Shown here: piece by piece, positions 1 through 10,741 of the stretch | How the letters are laid out: the number at the start of each line of letters is the position of its first letter | How positions within the stretch are numbered: the stretch's first letter is position 1 | The notes under the pieces: model-generated | What the model was told of the DNA's origin: nothing | The model's database searches: none | The model's input: only the letters and a program-made list of their open reading frames with translations | Source: Enterococcus gallinarum NBRC 100675 | GTDB taxonomy: Bacteria; Bacillota; Bacilli; Lactobacillales; Enterococcaceae | Assembly: GCF_001544275.1 (NCBI RefSeq) | Contig: NZ_BCQE01000011.1 | Span: 1 to 64,000 of the forward strand | DNA: 64,000 nucleotides | Reading direction: 5' to 3' | Translations under genes and position numbers: made by a program

Positions 1-50
1 CCTTTTTTTGCTATACTATCTCTTAGAATACAAGAAAGGAATTTTACTCT

Positions 51-665
51 ATGTTATTTACTAATAAAAGCTTTCACGTCTTCCGAGCTTCGAGCTTGGA
101 AGAACGAATGCAGGAAATTCGTAAAGAGATCCAACCGATTTTTCAGCAAATTGGTGAAAAAGTCTGCCCTTTTTTCACAGAAAAGCTAGACACTCCTTTT
201 TATCTGCATATCGCACAGCACCGACGGCGAAGTGTCTATCCTCCAGAAGAAACTTGGGCAGCTTTTGGACCAAACAAGCGAGGTTATAAGATGGATGCCC
301 ACTTCCAGATCGGTATTACTCGTGAGTATGCTTTTGTCTGGTTAAGTGTGATTGATCAGCCGAAAAACCAACAGCAAATCGCTCGCTGCTGGTCAGAGAA
401 ACCGGCACTGTTTGAAACTCTACCTCAAGATTTTGTCCTCTCTCTGGATCATACGCAATATGGCTATCAGCCGATCCGAGAATGGCCCGCTGCTCTAGAG
501 CGGCTGACTACTGTAAAAAAAAGCGAATTACAGATTGGCAAAGTCTATCTCAAAGATCAGATTTCTACGCTCACTATGGAGCAACTGTTAGCAGATTATT
601 GCTTGCTGCTGCCGCTTTATCGGAATCGCGAAGAGTTACCGATACTTAACCAAGAAGGGAATTAA
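51..665 (+). CDS. DUF1054 (UPF0637, YktB-like) protein
   Basis: 204 residues, the usual size for the DUF1054/UPF0637 family (B. subtilis YktB). This is a soluble one-domain protein with no signal peptide or membrane segment. Family-like stretches include WAAFGPNKRGYKMDAHFQIG in the first half. The biochemical role is unknown. A -10-like TATACT lies at about 12-17 and AAGGA sits before the ATG; the -35 box would fall outside the window. It ends 5 nt before the penicillin-binding protein gene and is probably co-transcribed with it. Confidence 0.85.
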   Translation: MLFTNKSFHVFRASSLEERMQEIRKEIQPIFQQIGEKVCPFFTEKLDTPFYLHIAQHRRRSVYPPEETWAAFGPNKRGYKMDAHFQIGITREYAFVWLSVIDQPKNQQQIARCWSEKPALFETLPQDFVLSLDHTQYGYQPIREWPAALERLTTVKKSELQIGKVYLKDQISTLTMEQLLADYCLLLPLYRNREELPILNQEGN

Positions 666-670
666 GAAAA

Positions 671-2719
671 ATGGAACGACAAAATCGCCGCTCTCAAAAT
701 CAACCACCAAAAAAACGGAAGACTTTACTGATTGTTCTTCCTCTGCTCTTATTGCTTGTAGTAGGTGGCTTTTTCGGCTATCGCTATTATGACAAACAGC
801 AACGACAAAATCAGGCAGAGAAAGTCGTCCACTCATTCATTGAGAACCTTTCAAAAAACAAATTCGACAAATTACCATCCTTGATTCTTTCTGATAGCGC
901 AGAAAGAAATGGTTATACCAATGATCAAGTAGCAGAAAAATATCAAACAATTTTCAGCGGAATTGATGCTGCCAACATCAAGGGTTCCAAAATCACTTTA
1001 AGCGATGATGTCAAAGATGCAGATTATCAGTTTACGTATCAGTTATCTCTCACTACTAGCTTGGGGGAAATCAAAGATCTGAATTATTCCGGAACCATCA
1101 AATTTGAAAAAGATCAGCCAAAAATCGATTGGGCTCCAAACCTGATTTTCCCTGACATGGCTGGACAAGATAAAGTAAGTATTTCTGTTGATGAGGCTGT
1201 TCGAGGTGAAATAGTGGATCGCAACAAAACACCACTGGCTGCTAATGGCACCTTGTACCAGCTTGGGGTGATTCCCGGACAATTAGGAGATGGAGAGGAT
1301 AAAGAGTCAAGAATCAAAGCGATCGCTAAGCAGTTTGACCTGACTGAGAAAGCGATCCAGCAAGCATTGGATCAATCTTGGGTGCAAGACGATTACTTTG
1401 TTCCTTTGAAAATCGTGGAACCCACAGCTGATCTCCCAACCGGTGCAAGCATTCAAGAAACCGCGGGCAGAACCTATCCATTAGGTGAAGCCGCTGCACA
1501 ATTGATTGGTTATGTAGGAGACATTACGGCTGAAGATGTTGAAAAAGATGATACATTAGCCAGCAATGGAAAAATTGGCCGCTCTGGTCTCGAGGCAGCT
1601 TTTGACAAAGAACTTCGAGGAAAAAACGGTGGTAAGATAGCGATCACCGATGAAAAAGGCACAGAGCGAAAAGCATTGATCGAAACGAAAAAAACTGACG
1701 GCAAAACGATTCAACTCACGATCGATGCCAAAGCACAGAAAATCGCTTTTGATTCCCTTAAGAATCAGGCTGGTTCTACCGTGGTCACTGAACCAACCAC
1801 AGGGGATCTGCTCGTTCTAGCTAGTTCTCCAAGTTTTGATCCCAATAAAATGACCAACGGAATTTCACAAGAGGACTATGATGCTTACCAAAACAATAAA
1901 GATCTACCATTTATCAGCCGCTTTGCAACTGGTTATGCTCCCGGTTCAACCTTTAAAACAATCACAGCAGCCATCGGTTTAGACAATGGAACGATCAATC
2001 CAGAAACCGTCCTTTCAATCAACGGATTGAAATGGCAAAAAGATAGCTCTTGGGGAGATTACTTCGTGACTCGGGTCAGCGATGTCGCATCCGTTAACTT
2101 GCGTAACGCTCTCGTCTATTCGGATAATATCTATATGGCTCAACAAACATTGGCGATGGGTGAAGACAAATTCCGTGCTGGTTTGGAGAAATTTATTTTC
2201 GGTGAAGAATTGGACTTGCCGATTGCCATGACCCCTGCACAAATCAGCAATGACAAATCCTTCAATTCTGAGATTTTGCTGGCAGACACTGGCTATGGCC
2301 AGGGAGAATTGTTGATCAATCCAATTCAACAAGCAGCGATGTACTCTGTTTTCGCCAATCAAGGATCTCTGGTTTATCCACGATTAGTGATGGGTGCAGA
2401 AACAAAGACGAAAAAAGAGTTGATTTCACCAGAGACGATTTCACTGATCAATGAGGATTTGAAAGCTGTCGTTACCGATGAGAATGGGACAGCCCATTCC
2501 CTAGCAGCTCTCGGTTTGCCTCTTGCTGCCAAAACTGGAACAGCTGAGATCAAGGAGAAACAAGATGAGAAAGGACAGGAAAATAGCTTCTTATTTGCTT
2601 TCGATGCCCAGAATCAAAAGTATTTGATGGTGTCCATGCTAGAAGATCGGCAAGAAAACTCTTCTGCTACAGCATTAGCCCCAGATCTTTTGTCTTATCT
2701 TTCCGAAAACTATAACTAA
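671..2719 (+). CDS. pbp5: Low-affinity class B penicillin-binding protein (PBP5-like transpeptidase)
   Basis: 682 residues. Catalyses D,D-transpeptidation of peptidoglycan outside the membrane; in enterococci PBP5 gives intrinsic low beta-lactam affinity. Seen: basic N-terminus, one membrane anchor (about residues 18-38), a MecA-N/NTF2-like domain, a PBP dimer domain (AARGEIVDRN-like block), then the transpeptidase domain with STFK (Ser426), SDN (Ser484) and KTGT (Lys621). Length and sequence run in parallel with E. faecium PBP5 from end to end as I remember it. The gene follows the DUF1054 gene by 5 nt rather than psr, which may be informative for species. A strong terminator follows. Start ATG is at 671, with AAGGGA about 12 nt upstream. 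Confidence 0.95.
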   Translation: MERQNRRSQNQPPKKRKTLLIVLPLLLLLVVGGFFGYRYYDKQQRQNQAEKVVHSFIENLSKNKFDKLPSLILSDSAERNGYTNDQVAEKYQTIFSGIDAANIKGSKITLSDDVKDADYQFTYQLSLTTSLGEIKDLNYSGTIKFEKDQPKIDWAPNLIFPDMAGQDKVSISVDEAVRGEIVDRNKTPLAANGTLYQLGVIPGQLGDGEDKESRIKAIAKQFDLTEKAIQQALDQSWVQDDYFVPLKIVEPTADLPTGASIQETAGRTYPLGEAAAQLIGYVGDITAEDVEKDDTLASNGKIGRSGLEAAFDKELRGKNGGKIAITDEKGTERKALIETKKTDGKTIQLTIDAKAQKIAFDSLKNQAGSTVVTEPTTGDLLVLASSPSFDPNKMTNGISQEDYDAYQNNKDLPFISRFATGYAPGSTFKTITAAIGLDNGTINPETVLSINGLKWQKDSSWGDYFVTRVSDVASVNLRNALVYSDNIYMAQQTLAMGEDKFRAGLEKFIFGEELDLPIAMTPAQISNDKSFNSEILLADTGYGQGELLINPIQQAAMYSVFANQGSLVYPRLVMGAETKTKKELISPETISLINEDLKAVVTDENGTAHSLAALGLPLAAKTGTAEIKEKQDEKGQENSFLFAFDAQNQKYLMVSMLEDRQENSSATALAPDLLSYLSENYN

Positions 2720-2734
2720 ATAATAAAACTACCT

Positions 2735-2780
2735 CAAAAGGCAGGCTGCTTACTGAAGCAGCCTGCCTTTTGTTTTTTTC
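2735..2780 (+). terminator. Rho-independent terminator after pbp5
   Basis: Perfect 17-bp stem (2735-2751 with 2756-2772), 4-nt loop ACTG, core GGCAGGCTGCTT, followed by a T run. It lies between convergent pbp5 and purB and probably serves pbp5. Confidence 0.92.
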
Positions 2781-2792
2781 GGGGTTTATTCC

Positions 2793-4091
2793 CTATTCAC
2801 CTAAACCTACGCGCGCAAAAATCGTATCCACTTGCTTTAAATGATGATGATAATCAAATGCATCATCCAAGTCTTTTTCACTTAACGTAGACATAATGGT
2901 TTGGTCAGCTTCTAACAATGGTCGAAAATCCCGCTGTTCGTCCCAAGCTTGTGCCGTCTTCGGCTGAACAAGATCATATGCCTGTTCTCGAGTCATGCCA
3001 TGATCGATCAATTTCAACATAACACGTTGACTATAGATCAAGCCAAAAGTCGCATTCATATTACGTTTCATATTTTCTGGGAAAACAGTCAGATTTTTGA
3101 CGATCGTTCCAAAACGATTGAGCATATAATCAATCAAAATCGTTGTATCCGGGATAATAATCCGTTCAGCAGAAGAGTGAGAGATATCTCGTTCATGCCA
3201 AAGAGAAACATTTTCATACGCCGTCACCATATGGCCGCGGATCACTCGTGCTAATCCCGCCATATTTTCTGAACCAATAGGATTGCGTTTGTGCGGCATT
3301 GCGGAAGACCCTTTTTGCCCTTTAGCAAAAAACTCTTCAACTTCTCTTGTTTCTGATTTTTGCAATCCACGGATTTCTGTCGCAAATTTTTCAATGCTTG
3401 TTGCAATCAGTGCCATGGAAGCAAAATATTCTGCATGGAGATCTCGCGGCAACACTTGCGTAGAGATTTCTTGAGGACGAATCCCCAACTTGTTACATAC
3501 ATATTCTTCAACAAATGGCGGAATGTTGGCAAATGTTCCTACTGCACCGCTGATTTTCCCAGCTTCAACTCCAGCCGCCGCTCGTTCGAAACGTTCAATA
3601 TTGCGTTTCATTTCAGAATACCACAAGGCAAGCTTCAACCCAAATGTCGTCGGTTCGGCATGCACCCCATGGGTCCGGCCCATCATGACAGTATATTTGT
3701 GTTCTTTTGCTTTTTCACCAATGATAGCTGTGAATGTTTCTAGATCTTTACGGATTAAGTCATTCGCTTGCTTCATCAAGTAACCATAAGCCGTATCTAC
3801 CACATCAGTAGAAGTCAGCCCATAGTGGACCCACTTACTTTCGTCACCAAGCGATTCAGAGACAGCCCGGGTGAATGCGACCACATCATGACGCGTCTGT
3901 GCTTCGATCTCTAAGATACGGTCGATATCGAAAGTTGCCTTCTCTCTAATTTTTTCCACATCTTCTTTGGGAATCTCACCAAGCTCGGCCCACGCCTCAT
4001 CAGCTAAGATTTCGACTTCTAGCCATGCTTGGTATCGATTTTGATCTGTCCAAATTTTGCCCATCTCAGGTCTTGTATAACGTTCTAACAT
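2793..4091 (-). CDS. purB: Adenylosuccinate lyase
   Basis: 432 residues, full length. Cleaves SAICAR to AICAR plus fumarate and adenylosuccinate to AMP plus fumarate in purine synthesis. The fumarase/aspartase superfamily signature [11 protein letters not shown] is present, as are [11 protein letters not shown] (catalytic His region) and SSERIIIPD-type residues (here [11 protein letters not shown]). It is the last gene of the purE-purK-purB operon, 13 nt downstream of purK. Confidence 0.97.
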   Translation of the reverse strand: MLERYTRPEMGKIWTDQNRYQAWLEVEILADEAWAELGEIPKEDVEKIREKATFDIDRILEIEAQTRHDVVAFTRAVSESLGDESKWVHYGLTSTDVVDTAYGYLMKQANDLIRKDLETFTAIIGEKAKEHKYTVMMGRTHGVHAEPTTFGLKLALWYSEMKRNIERFERAAAGVEAGKISGAVGTFANIPPFVEEYVCNKLGIRPQEISTQVLPRDLHAEYFASMALIATSIEKFATEIRGLQKSETREVEEFFAKGQKGSSAMPHKRNPIGSENMAGLARVIRGHMVTAYENVSLWHERDISHSSAERIIIPDTTILIDYMLNRFGTIVKNLTVFPENMKRNMNATFGLIYSQRVMLKLIDHGMTREQAYDLVQPKTAQAWDEQRDFRPLLEADQTIMSTLSEKDLDDAFDYHHHLKQVDTIFARVGLGE

Positions 4092-4104
4092 GCGTTACTC
4101 TCCT

Positions 4105-5232
4105 TTAATCCCAAATATTCGTTTGATAGATTTCTTCCAATGAAGCAGTAATGTCTTCGGTCAACAACGTAATGTGTCCCATTTTCCGACCGCTCTTTGC
4201 TTCTTCTTTGCCATAATAATGGAATTGCCAATCTGGCTTATGAGCAATCAGGTCATATGTTTCAATGAGTTCATCACCTAAGATGTTCACCATGACCGCA
4301 TCACTCAACAGTTTAACCTCTGCAAGCGGCCAACCGCAGATCCCACGTACATGGGCATCAAACTGGCTCATAGAACAAGCTTCAATCGAGTAATGACCTG
4401 AATTATGTGGGCGTGGTGCCAACTCATTCACATATAGTCCGCCGCTTTTCGTTAAGAACAGCTCGATCGCTAAAACACCGCGTAAATCAAGGGCTTGCGC
4501 AATCACACGCGCGATCCGTTCTGCTTCCTCCGCTACCTCAGCATCGATTCGAGCAGGTGCAATCGTTTGATGCAAGATATTGTTGCGGTGGATATTTTCA
4601 ACCACTGGGAAAGTGGTGATTTCACGACCATTCCCTGCCACCATGATCGAGAGTTCTTTTTCGTAAGGGATCCATGCTTCTAATTCACAAGTTCCTTCTC
4701 GCAAAAGATTCATCGAAGGCGCTAAATCAGCTGTGCTGTATAAAACATATTGCCCTTTGCCATCATAGCCTCCTCGAGTCGTTTTCAATACACAAGGATA
4801 GCCGATACTCTCGATGGCATCTTGAATATCGGTAGGACTGATGATTGTCGCATAAGGTGCAATAACAATATTATTGGCTTCTAAGAAAGATTTTTCTAAC
4901 AAGCGATCTTGGGTGATTGCCAATAGATCAGTTCCCTGAGGAATATTTGCATAGGGCAAAATCGAATTCAAAGCCTCTACGCTGACATTCTCAAATTCAT
5001 AAGTAATCACATCAGAACGCCGCGCCATTTCTTCCAGTGCAAAGACATCGTCATAAGCAGCAACAATATGCCAGTCAGCTACTTGTGCTGTCGGACAATT
5101 GGCTGTTGGATCCAGCACGCCGACACGGAAACCCATTTTTTTGGCACTCATTGCCATCATACGCCCCAATTGTCCGCCGCCAACGATTCCGATCGTCGCA
5201 TTGGGCATCAAAGGTTTAATCAAGTTGATCAC
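4105..5232 (-). CDS. purK: N5-carboxyaminoimidazole ribonucleotide synthase, ATPase subunit
   Basis: 375 residues. An ATP-grasp enzyme that carboxylates AIR to N5-CAIR using ATP and bicarbonate. Seen: N-terminal Rossmann-like [14 protein letters not shown], the ATP-grasp core ([14 protein letters not shown]), and [18 protein letters not shown] near residue 270. It overlaps the 3' end of purE by 17 nt, so the two are translationally coupled. Confidence 0.97.
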   Translation of the reverse strand: MINLIKPLMPNATIGIVGGGQLGRMMAMSAKKMGFRVGVLDPTANCPTAQVADWHIVAAYDDVFALEEMARRSDVITYEFENVSVEALNSILPYANIPQGTDLLAITQDRLLEKSFLEANNIVIAPYATIISPTDIQDAIESIGYPCVLKTTRGGYDGKGQYVLYSTADLAPSMNLLREGTCELEAWIPYEKELSIMVAGNGREITTFPVVENIHRNNILHQTIAPARIDAEVAEEAERIARVIAQALDLRGVLAIELFLTKSGGLYVNELAPRPHNSGHYSIEACSMSQFDAHVRGICGWPLAEVKLLSDAVMVNILGDELIETYDLIAHKPDWQFHYYGKEEAKSGRKMGHITLLTEDITASLEEIYQTNIWD

Positions 5233-5701
5233 TACTTTCCACTACTTTTTCTTTCAACGTCTTTCTTCGTTGATCCAACTTTTCCGCTATTCCTAAATCA
5301 TACATGGAAAGCATCTGAGCTGCAAGTAGTCCCGCGTTGATTGCACCAGCTTTTCCAATCGCTGTCGTTGCCACAGGAACGCCTCCCGGCATCTGTACAA
5401 TGGAAAGTAACGAATCCAATCCATTTAATGTTCGTGATTGGACGGGTACGCCAATCACGGGTAACGTTGTTTTTGCAGCGACCATACCTGGCAGATGAGC
5501 GGCACCGCCAGCACCAGCAATGATTACTTTCAGCCCTTTTTCTCTTGCATTTTCGGCAAAGGAAAACATCAAGTCCGGTGTCCGATGAGCCGAAACAACC
5601 TTTTTGATATAGGGAATCCCAAGCTCCTCTAAAATCTCACAACTGTGTTTCATCGTCTCCCAATCCGACGTACTGCCCATAATGACTGCTACTTGTTCCA
5701 T
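5216..5701 (-). CDS. purE: N5-carboxyaminoimidazole ribonucleotide mutase
   Basis: 161 residues, the size of a bacterial class I PurE. Converts N5-CAIR, the PurK product, to CAIR. N-terminal [10 protein letters not shown] and the [15 protein letters not shown] block match the family active site. First gene of purE-purK-purB; AGGGAGTTG precedes the ATG. The two enzymes are separate polypeptides here, not fused. Confidence 0.97.
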   Translation of the reverse strand: MEQVAVIMGSTSDWETMKHSCEILEELGIPYIKKVVSAHRTPDLMFSFAENAREKGLKVIIAGAGGAAHLPGMVAAKTTLPVIGVPVQSRTLNGLDSLLSIVQMPGGVPVATTAIGKAGAINAGLLAAQMLSMYDLGIAEKLDQRRKTLKEKVVESSDQLD

Positions 5702-5730
5702 AAGACAACTCCCTTCGATTATTCACTTAA

Positions 5731-5806
5731 ATACTAGCAAGTGACATCCATAAAGTCAAAAGAAAATCGAACTATAGAAAAAATACGAGATATATTGTTC
5801 GTCTTT
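5731..5806 (-). promoter_or_regulatory. pur operon promoter with two inverted PurBoxes
   Basis: On the minus strand TTGACT (5754-5759) and TAGTAT (5731-5736) are separated by exactly 17 nt, about 30 nt before the purE ATG. Just upstream are two sites facing each other: AAAATCGAACTAT (5763-5775) and its inverted partner reading AAAGACGAACAAT on the minus strand (5794-5806). Both are one or two bases off the Gram-positive PurBox AWWWCCGAACWWT. The paired inverted layout is the one used by the PRPP-responsive regulator PurR, so control by PurR is inferred. Confidence 0.75.
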
Positions 5807-5832
5807 TAACAAAAGATTATTTCTTCTCTCTA

Positions 5833-5866
5833 AAACAAAAAAGCATCCTGTTGACCAGAATGCTTT
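5833..5866 (-). terminator. Terminator after pbuX
   Basis: Hairpin AAAGCATTCTG / CAGGATGCTTT (one mismatch, 5-nt loop) followed on the minus strand by TTTTTTG. It lies 7 nt past the pbuX stop codon. Confidence 0.85.
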
Positions 5867-5872
5867 CGTAAA

Positions 5873-7176
5873 TCAAACTTCGTTAAATTCTCCTGATTCG
5901 ACCGCTTCTTTTTTTGGTAAGCCATTGAATAAAAGATTCAAGATAATCGCAGTCATGCTGCTCATAACAATTCCGTTACCAGTAAACATTTGCAAGGTTT
6001 CAGGTAAGCGGCTAAATAAAGTTGGCATAATGTTGAACCCTAAGCCGAATCCCAGTGAAACAGCGATAATCAGCAAATTTTTGTCATTTGAATAGTCGAC
6101 TTTCGACAACATTCTCATCCCTTGGACAGCCACCATGCCGAACATGACTAACATCCCGCCACCCAATACAGCTTCAGGAATGATTTGCGCCAAAGCACCA
6201 ACTTTCGGAAACAAACCTAATATAATCAAAAAGACCGCAGAGAAATAAATCGGTTTACGGGTTTTGATACCAGATAACTGTACGAGCCCTACATTTTGTG
6301 AGAAGCCCGTATAAGGGAATGTGTTGAAGATTCCGCCCAGAATCACTGCTAACCCTTCAGCCCGATAACCTTTTTTCAATGATTCTGATGAAACAGGTTG
6401 TCCTGTAATATCTCCCAGTGCAAAATAGACCCCCGTAGACTCCACCATACTAACGATTGAAATAATGATCATCAATAAAATCGACCAAATATCAAAGGTT
6501 GGTAACCCAAAGTAAAACGGCTGCGGCAAATGAAAGACAGGCGCGTGAGAAATCGCGGATAAATCAACTAACCCTAAGACAGCTGCTAGCAAAGTTCCGC
6601 CGATCAAACCGATCAAAACAGCAATCGAACGAAGAAATCCTTTGGCAAAAATCTGAATACCAATAATTAATGCAATCGTGACAAAACCTAAGAGTAAATT
6701 GTCTGGTGCGCCAAAGGAAGCTGCGGCAGCATCCCCACCACCGATTTTGGTAATGGCAACGGGGATCAACGTCAAACCAATCACTGTAATGACAGTTCCC
6801 GTAACCAATGGCGGAAACAAGACTTTGATTTTTGAGAAGACACCGGAGATCAAAACAACAAAAATACCAGAAGCAATAATGGCTCCATAAATGGCACCGA
6901 TCCCTGACTTAGTTCCGATCAAAATCAATGGTGAAACAGCTTGGATGGCACAGCCCAAGACAACCGGCAATCCGATCCCGAAGAAACGGGTGACGGTCAA
7001 TTGCAGCAATGTTGCTACCCCGCACATAAAAATATCAATGGAAATCAAATAAGTCATTTGGGCTTCATTAAATCCTAACCCGGTTCCAATCAATAGTGGT
7101 ACTGCGACAGCACCCGCATACATCGCGAGCAAGTGCTGCAACCCTAAGACAGCAGAGCGTCCATTTTGTTCGTTCA

Positions 7177-7177
<1 letters not shown>
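5873..7177 (-). CDS. pbuX: Xanthine permease (NCS2 family)
   Basis: 434 residues, polytopic membrane protein with about 12-14 hydrophobic segments. Imports xanthine by proton symport. The NCS2 hallmark region is visible in the first third (GLPVVLGCAIQAVSPLI) and again near GFSQNVGLVQLSGIKTR. The start overlaps the stop of xpt by one base, so the operon is xpt-pbuX, controlled by the upstream purine riboswitch. Confidence 0.94.
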
Positions 7178-7938
<761 letters not shown>

Positions 7939-8020
7939 TTATGCCGAAGATTGATTAAAAAGGCAAGTTTAGAAAACTCTTCCAAAATAAGAATGTTCTC
8001 ATTTTATTTCTCAACGCTCA

Positions 8021-8698
8021 CTAATCAGGTTTTTCCATTTCCCGATAGTGCTGCATTTTTTTGCTGAATAACTCTCCATTGGAAGGTGGTGTATAGGTGA
8101 TTGCATTGGCGCCTGCTTCGATCGTTTCTAAAATACTTTCATCTGTAGGGCCTCCAGTAGCGATGATTGGCAATTCAGGATACCGCTCGCGAAAATAACG
8201 AACAGTCTCAGCGGTTTTTTTCCCAGCACTGATATTGATCACTTTGACACCTAACTTCAATTTTTCATCAATTTTGGTATATTTACTAGTTACGGTACTG
8301 ATCACAGGAATATCAATGACCTTACAGACCTGCTCCACAGTTTTCAGTGGTGTCGGACCATTTAGCACCACACCAATGGAACCTTGCGCTTCTGCAAACA
8401 TGCTCATATAAGAAGAACGAAATCCTTGAGTCAAACCTCCTCCGACCCCCGAAAATACGGGAATATCAGCTGCCTCGATAATCGCTTTGGTAATCGCAGG
8501 GTGCGGGGTAAAGGGATAGACGGCAATCACCGCATCTGCATTGGTATTGCGGATGATTGCAATATCTGTAGTAAAAATGATCGAGCGGATCTGTTTGCCA
8601 AAAATTTGAATCCCGCTTGCTTGTCTGATAACTTTAGGAACTTTCACGATATCTTTTCGCAGTTCCGTTGTGATCTTTGGCATGTATTTTTCTTCCAT
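8021..8698 (-). CDS. Putative TIM-barrel protein with phosphate-binding-like loop
   Basis: 225 residues with alternating beta/alpha character. The C-terminal part reads IIATGGPTDESILETIEAGANAI, like the phosphate-binding loops of TIM-barrel enzymes, and an SGVGGGLTQGFRSS glycine-rich loop lies before the middle. Relatives are, as I recall, labelled only hydrolase or hypothetical; the substrate is unknown. ATG 8698 was chosen because AAGAAGTGGG lies upstream; GTG 8704 and ATG 8683 are alternatives. It sits 20 nt after the glucosaminidase gene and is probably the last gene of that transcript. Confidence 0.6.
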   Translation of the reverse strand: MEEKYMPKITTELRKDIVKVPKVIRQASGIQIFGKQIRSIIFTTDIAIIRNTNADAVIAVYPFTPHPAITKAIIEAADIPVFSGVGGGLTQGFRSSYMSMFAEAQGSIGVVLNGPTPLKTVEQVCKVIDIPVISTVTSKYTKIDEKLKLGVKVINISAGKKTAETVRYFRERYPELPIIATGGPTDESILETIEAGANAITYTPPSNGELFSKKMQHYREMEKPD

Positions 8699-8718
8699 GG
8701 GCACCCACTTCTTTCCGT

Positions 8719-9318
8719 CTATTGGTCGTATTGATTTAAATGATAGGTTTCAATTACACGAATGATTTTCTCTGCATAATCCGGATCTGTGGCATAACCA
8801 GCTTCTTGCAATGCTTTGGCAGCTGTTTTGTAGTCTGTTGCCGACAAAACATTTACATAGAGCGCTGGATTCCAGTCTACGCCATTGACAAAGAGCATCG
8901 TGTGGTCATCCATGGACTCTTCCCACGAATCATAGACTCGAAAATCGCCTTGGATCGTTACCCACTGCTCATTATAAAACTCTTGGGTATCTAATGTCAC
9001 TTTTTTACTATGTCCAAATGCTTTGATTCCAAAAAGATTATTGTATTCACTAGCTAGTGTACTTTTGCCCCAATCAGACTCCAAGATGGCTTGCCCTAAA
9101 ATAATGCTCGGTAAAATACCGTACCCCTTTTGCAATTCCTGTGCATGAGGTGCAATGCGATCAATAAATTCTTGCTGAGTCATTTCTTCACTATCCTCTT
9201 GTTTCGGCAAGGGATCGGCTAAACTGTTCATTGAAAAAATAAAAGCAAGCCCAATCAGGAGGATACCTAAAAAGACAAACGGCAGTCGAGTCTTCGTTGT
9301 TTTGCGTCGTTTACTCAT
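8719..9318 (-). CDS. Membrane-anchored N-acetylglucosaminidase-type peptidoglycan hydrolase
   Basis: 199 residues. A basic N-terminus and one hydrophobic segment (about residues 11-33) are followed by a GH73/FlgJ-LytF-type glucosaminidase domain. Typical blocks: IAPHAQELQKGYGILPSIILGQAILESDWGKS (the catalytic Glu lies in AILESDWG), NNLFGIKA, and YATDPDYAEKIIRVIETY at the end. Role: wall remodelling outside the membrane. It overlaps the upstream carboxypeptidase gene by 8 nt, so the two are coupled. Confidence 0.88.
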   Translation of the reverse strand: MSKRRKTTKTRLPFVFLGILLIGLAFIFSMNSLADPLPKQEDSEEMTQQEFIDRIAPHAQELQKGYGILPSIILGQAILESDWGKSTLASEYNNLFGIKAFGHSKKVTLDTQEFYNEQWVTIQGDFRVYDSWEESMDDHTMLFVNGVDWNPALYVNVLSATDYKTAAKALQEAGYATDPDYAEKIIRVIETYHLNQYDQ

Positions 9319-10099
9319 TTTCTTCCTCCTGTTCTTTTACTTGCTCTAGAAATTCTTCCAGAGTCAGTTGATGTTTTTCAATATATGTAGCAGTTTCTAC
9401 ACCAACATAGCGTAAATGCCAAGGTTCATAATCGATCTGAGTAATGGCCTGCTTTCCTTCTGGGTAACGAATGATAAAGCCGTATTCCCGGGCATGCTCT
9501 TGCAGCCACTTGCCGCCATCTGTCTCACCAAATCGGTGGTCCAATACGGTTTCTGGATAAGAATCATACCATTGTCGATCAACTACGTCTACGGCTAAAC
9601 CCGTATGGTGTTCACTGTAACCTGGTTCTGTCATCGTTCGTTTGGTTGTTTCGATTGCCTTCTCTTTGCTTTGTCCTTGACTCATCAGCATCGTGACATT
9701 CTGATCAAAAACAGCCTTTTGCGAGGCGATGGAGCGAAAGGCGGAGATCATCACTAAAGGATGACCAGCTTTTTCTGCGGCAGCTTTTAATTTTTCATAG
9801 TCAGAAACGATTCGTTTGTCCACGAGATAGCCATTGGTTAATTTTGCTAATCCCCCCGTATCGATTTCAGTTCCTTTATTCAGGGGGCCCACTAAAACAA
9901 GCGCCCAATCATCTAAAGATACTTTAGGAAAATCTTTACTCTTCTGAGAGACTCTTGTTTGTTCTTTTTCACTGCTAGACGCCACTGTCTGACTACTTGC
10001 GATTGTTTCGCTGCTCGCTGAATGTTCCTGCTGCAGACTAGCTACCAAACTAATTAATAGAAAGCCAGCAGCAGCTAAGATACCTAAATATTTTTTCAA
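9311..10099 (-). CDS. VanY-family D-alanyl-D-alanine carboxypeptidase
   Basis: 262 residues. The N-terminal hydrophobic segment (about 5-22) has no lipobox cysteine, so it is either secreted or membrane-anchored; a Ser/Thr-rich linker follows. The M15B zinc-peptidase domain shows AFRS, the zinc motif SEHHTGLAVDV (His and Asp ligands) and EPWHLRYVG (catalytic Glu, third ligand). It trims the terminal D-Ala (or stem-peptide residues) of peptidoglycan. Housekeeping copies of this family are common in Firmicutes; nothing nearby suggests a vancomycin-resistance cluster. Confidence 0.88.
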   Translation of the reverse strand: MKKYLGILAAAGFLLISLVASLQQEHSASSETIASSQTVASSSEKEQTRVSQKSKDFPKVSLDDWALVLVGPLNKGTEIDTGGLAKLTNGYLVDKRIVSDYEKLKAAAEKAGHPLVMISAFRSIASQKAVFDQNVTMLMSQGQSKEKAIETTKRTMTEPGYSEHHTGLAVDVVDRQWYDSYPETVLDHRFGETDGGKWLQEHAREYGFIIRYPEGKQAITQIDYEPWHLRYVGVETATYIEKHQLTLEEFLEQVKEQEEENE

Positions 10100-10112
10100 A
10101 AAAACCCTACCT

Positions 10113-10619
10113 TTAATTATATGTCTCTTCTAAATTCTCTTTGACCCATGCCAACAACTCAATTTTCTCATTCTTGATTTGTTGTTGGACAAAAGCAGGC
10201 AGACGGAAGTTCAAAATGTCGTCATAGCCCCATTCATCATACGTAATACTGACTCTTAAATCAAGGTATTGGGTACTTTCTTCAGATTGTGTTAATAATT
10301 CCACTTTTGCCAAATCATTTGAAAGCCACGTGCGTGCAATCTGTGTCTTCATTTTCTTGAATTCAGCTACCGCACTTGTTCTCTTTTCGGGATAGATCAC
10401 CGTTTGACGAACAATTTTTTGAATCAGCATCCATTCATAATCAGAGAACAGCAATTTGATTTTCTGATTTTCAGCAGGTGTCAAACTCGCTGTCCCATTT
10501 TTCCAAGCCTCCCATTGTTCTCGATCGATTCCAAGCTGCGTTTCATAGAAACGAGCTTCCGTAGAATATTGTTCAATAACTGTACTTAAAATAATTGCAA
10601 TAGACACGTTATGCATCAT
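10113..10619 (-). CDS. Conserved hypothetical protein
   Basis: 168 residues, soluble, no signal peptide. The first 55 residues could be a degenerate helix-turn-helix or helical segment (LGIDREQWEAWKNGTASLTPAENQKI resembles a small phage-repressor-like fold). The C-terminal half is acidic and beta-rich. Function not recognised. It is 13 nt upstream of the VanY-type gene and heads this four-gene minus-strand run. AGGAGGG precedes the start. Confidence 0.6.
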   Translation of the reverse strand: MMHNVSIAIILSTVIEQYSTEARFYETQLGIDREQWEAWKNGTASLTPAENQKIKLLFSDYEWMLIQKIVRQTVIYPEKRTSAVAEFKKMKTQIARTWLSNDLAKVELLTQSEESTQYLDLRVSITYDEWGYDDILNFRLPAFVQQQIKNEKIELLAWVKENLEETYN

Positions 10620-10741
10620 ACATCCCTCCTGTATCTATTTTACTGAAAGCTGGACATAAATGGAACTTTTAACTTTGGCTTTGCAATATTTTTAAGATTC
10701 ACTAAGTTTTGTTATACTAAAAACGAAGGAGCTGATAGAAA

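Noticed and set aside
9311-10099. VanY-type gene as sign of vancomycin resistance
   Set aside because: No vanHAX, vanR/S or vanC-type ligase genes are nearby; the neighbourhood is ordinary wall turnover.
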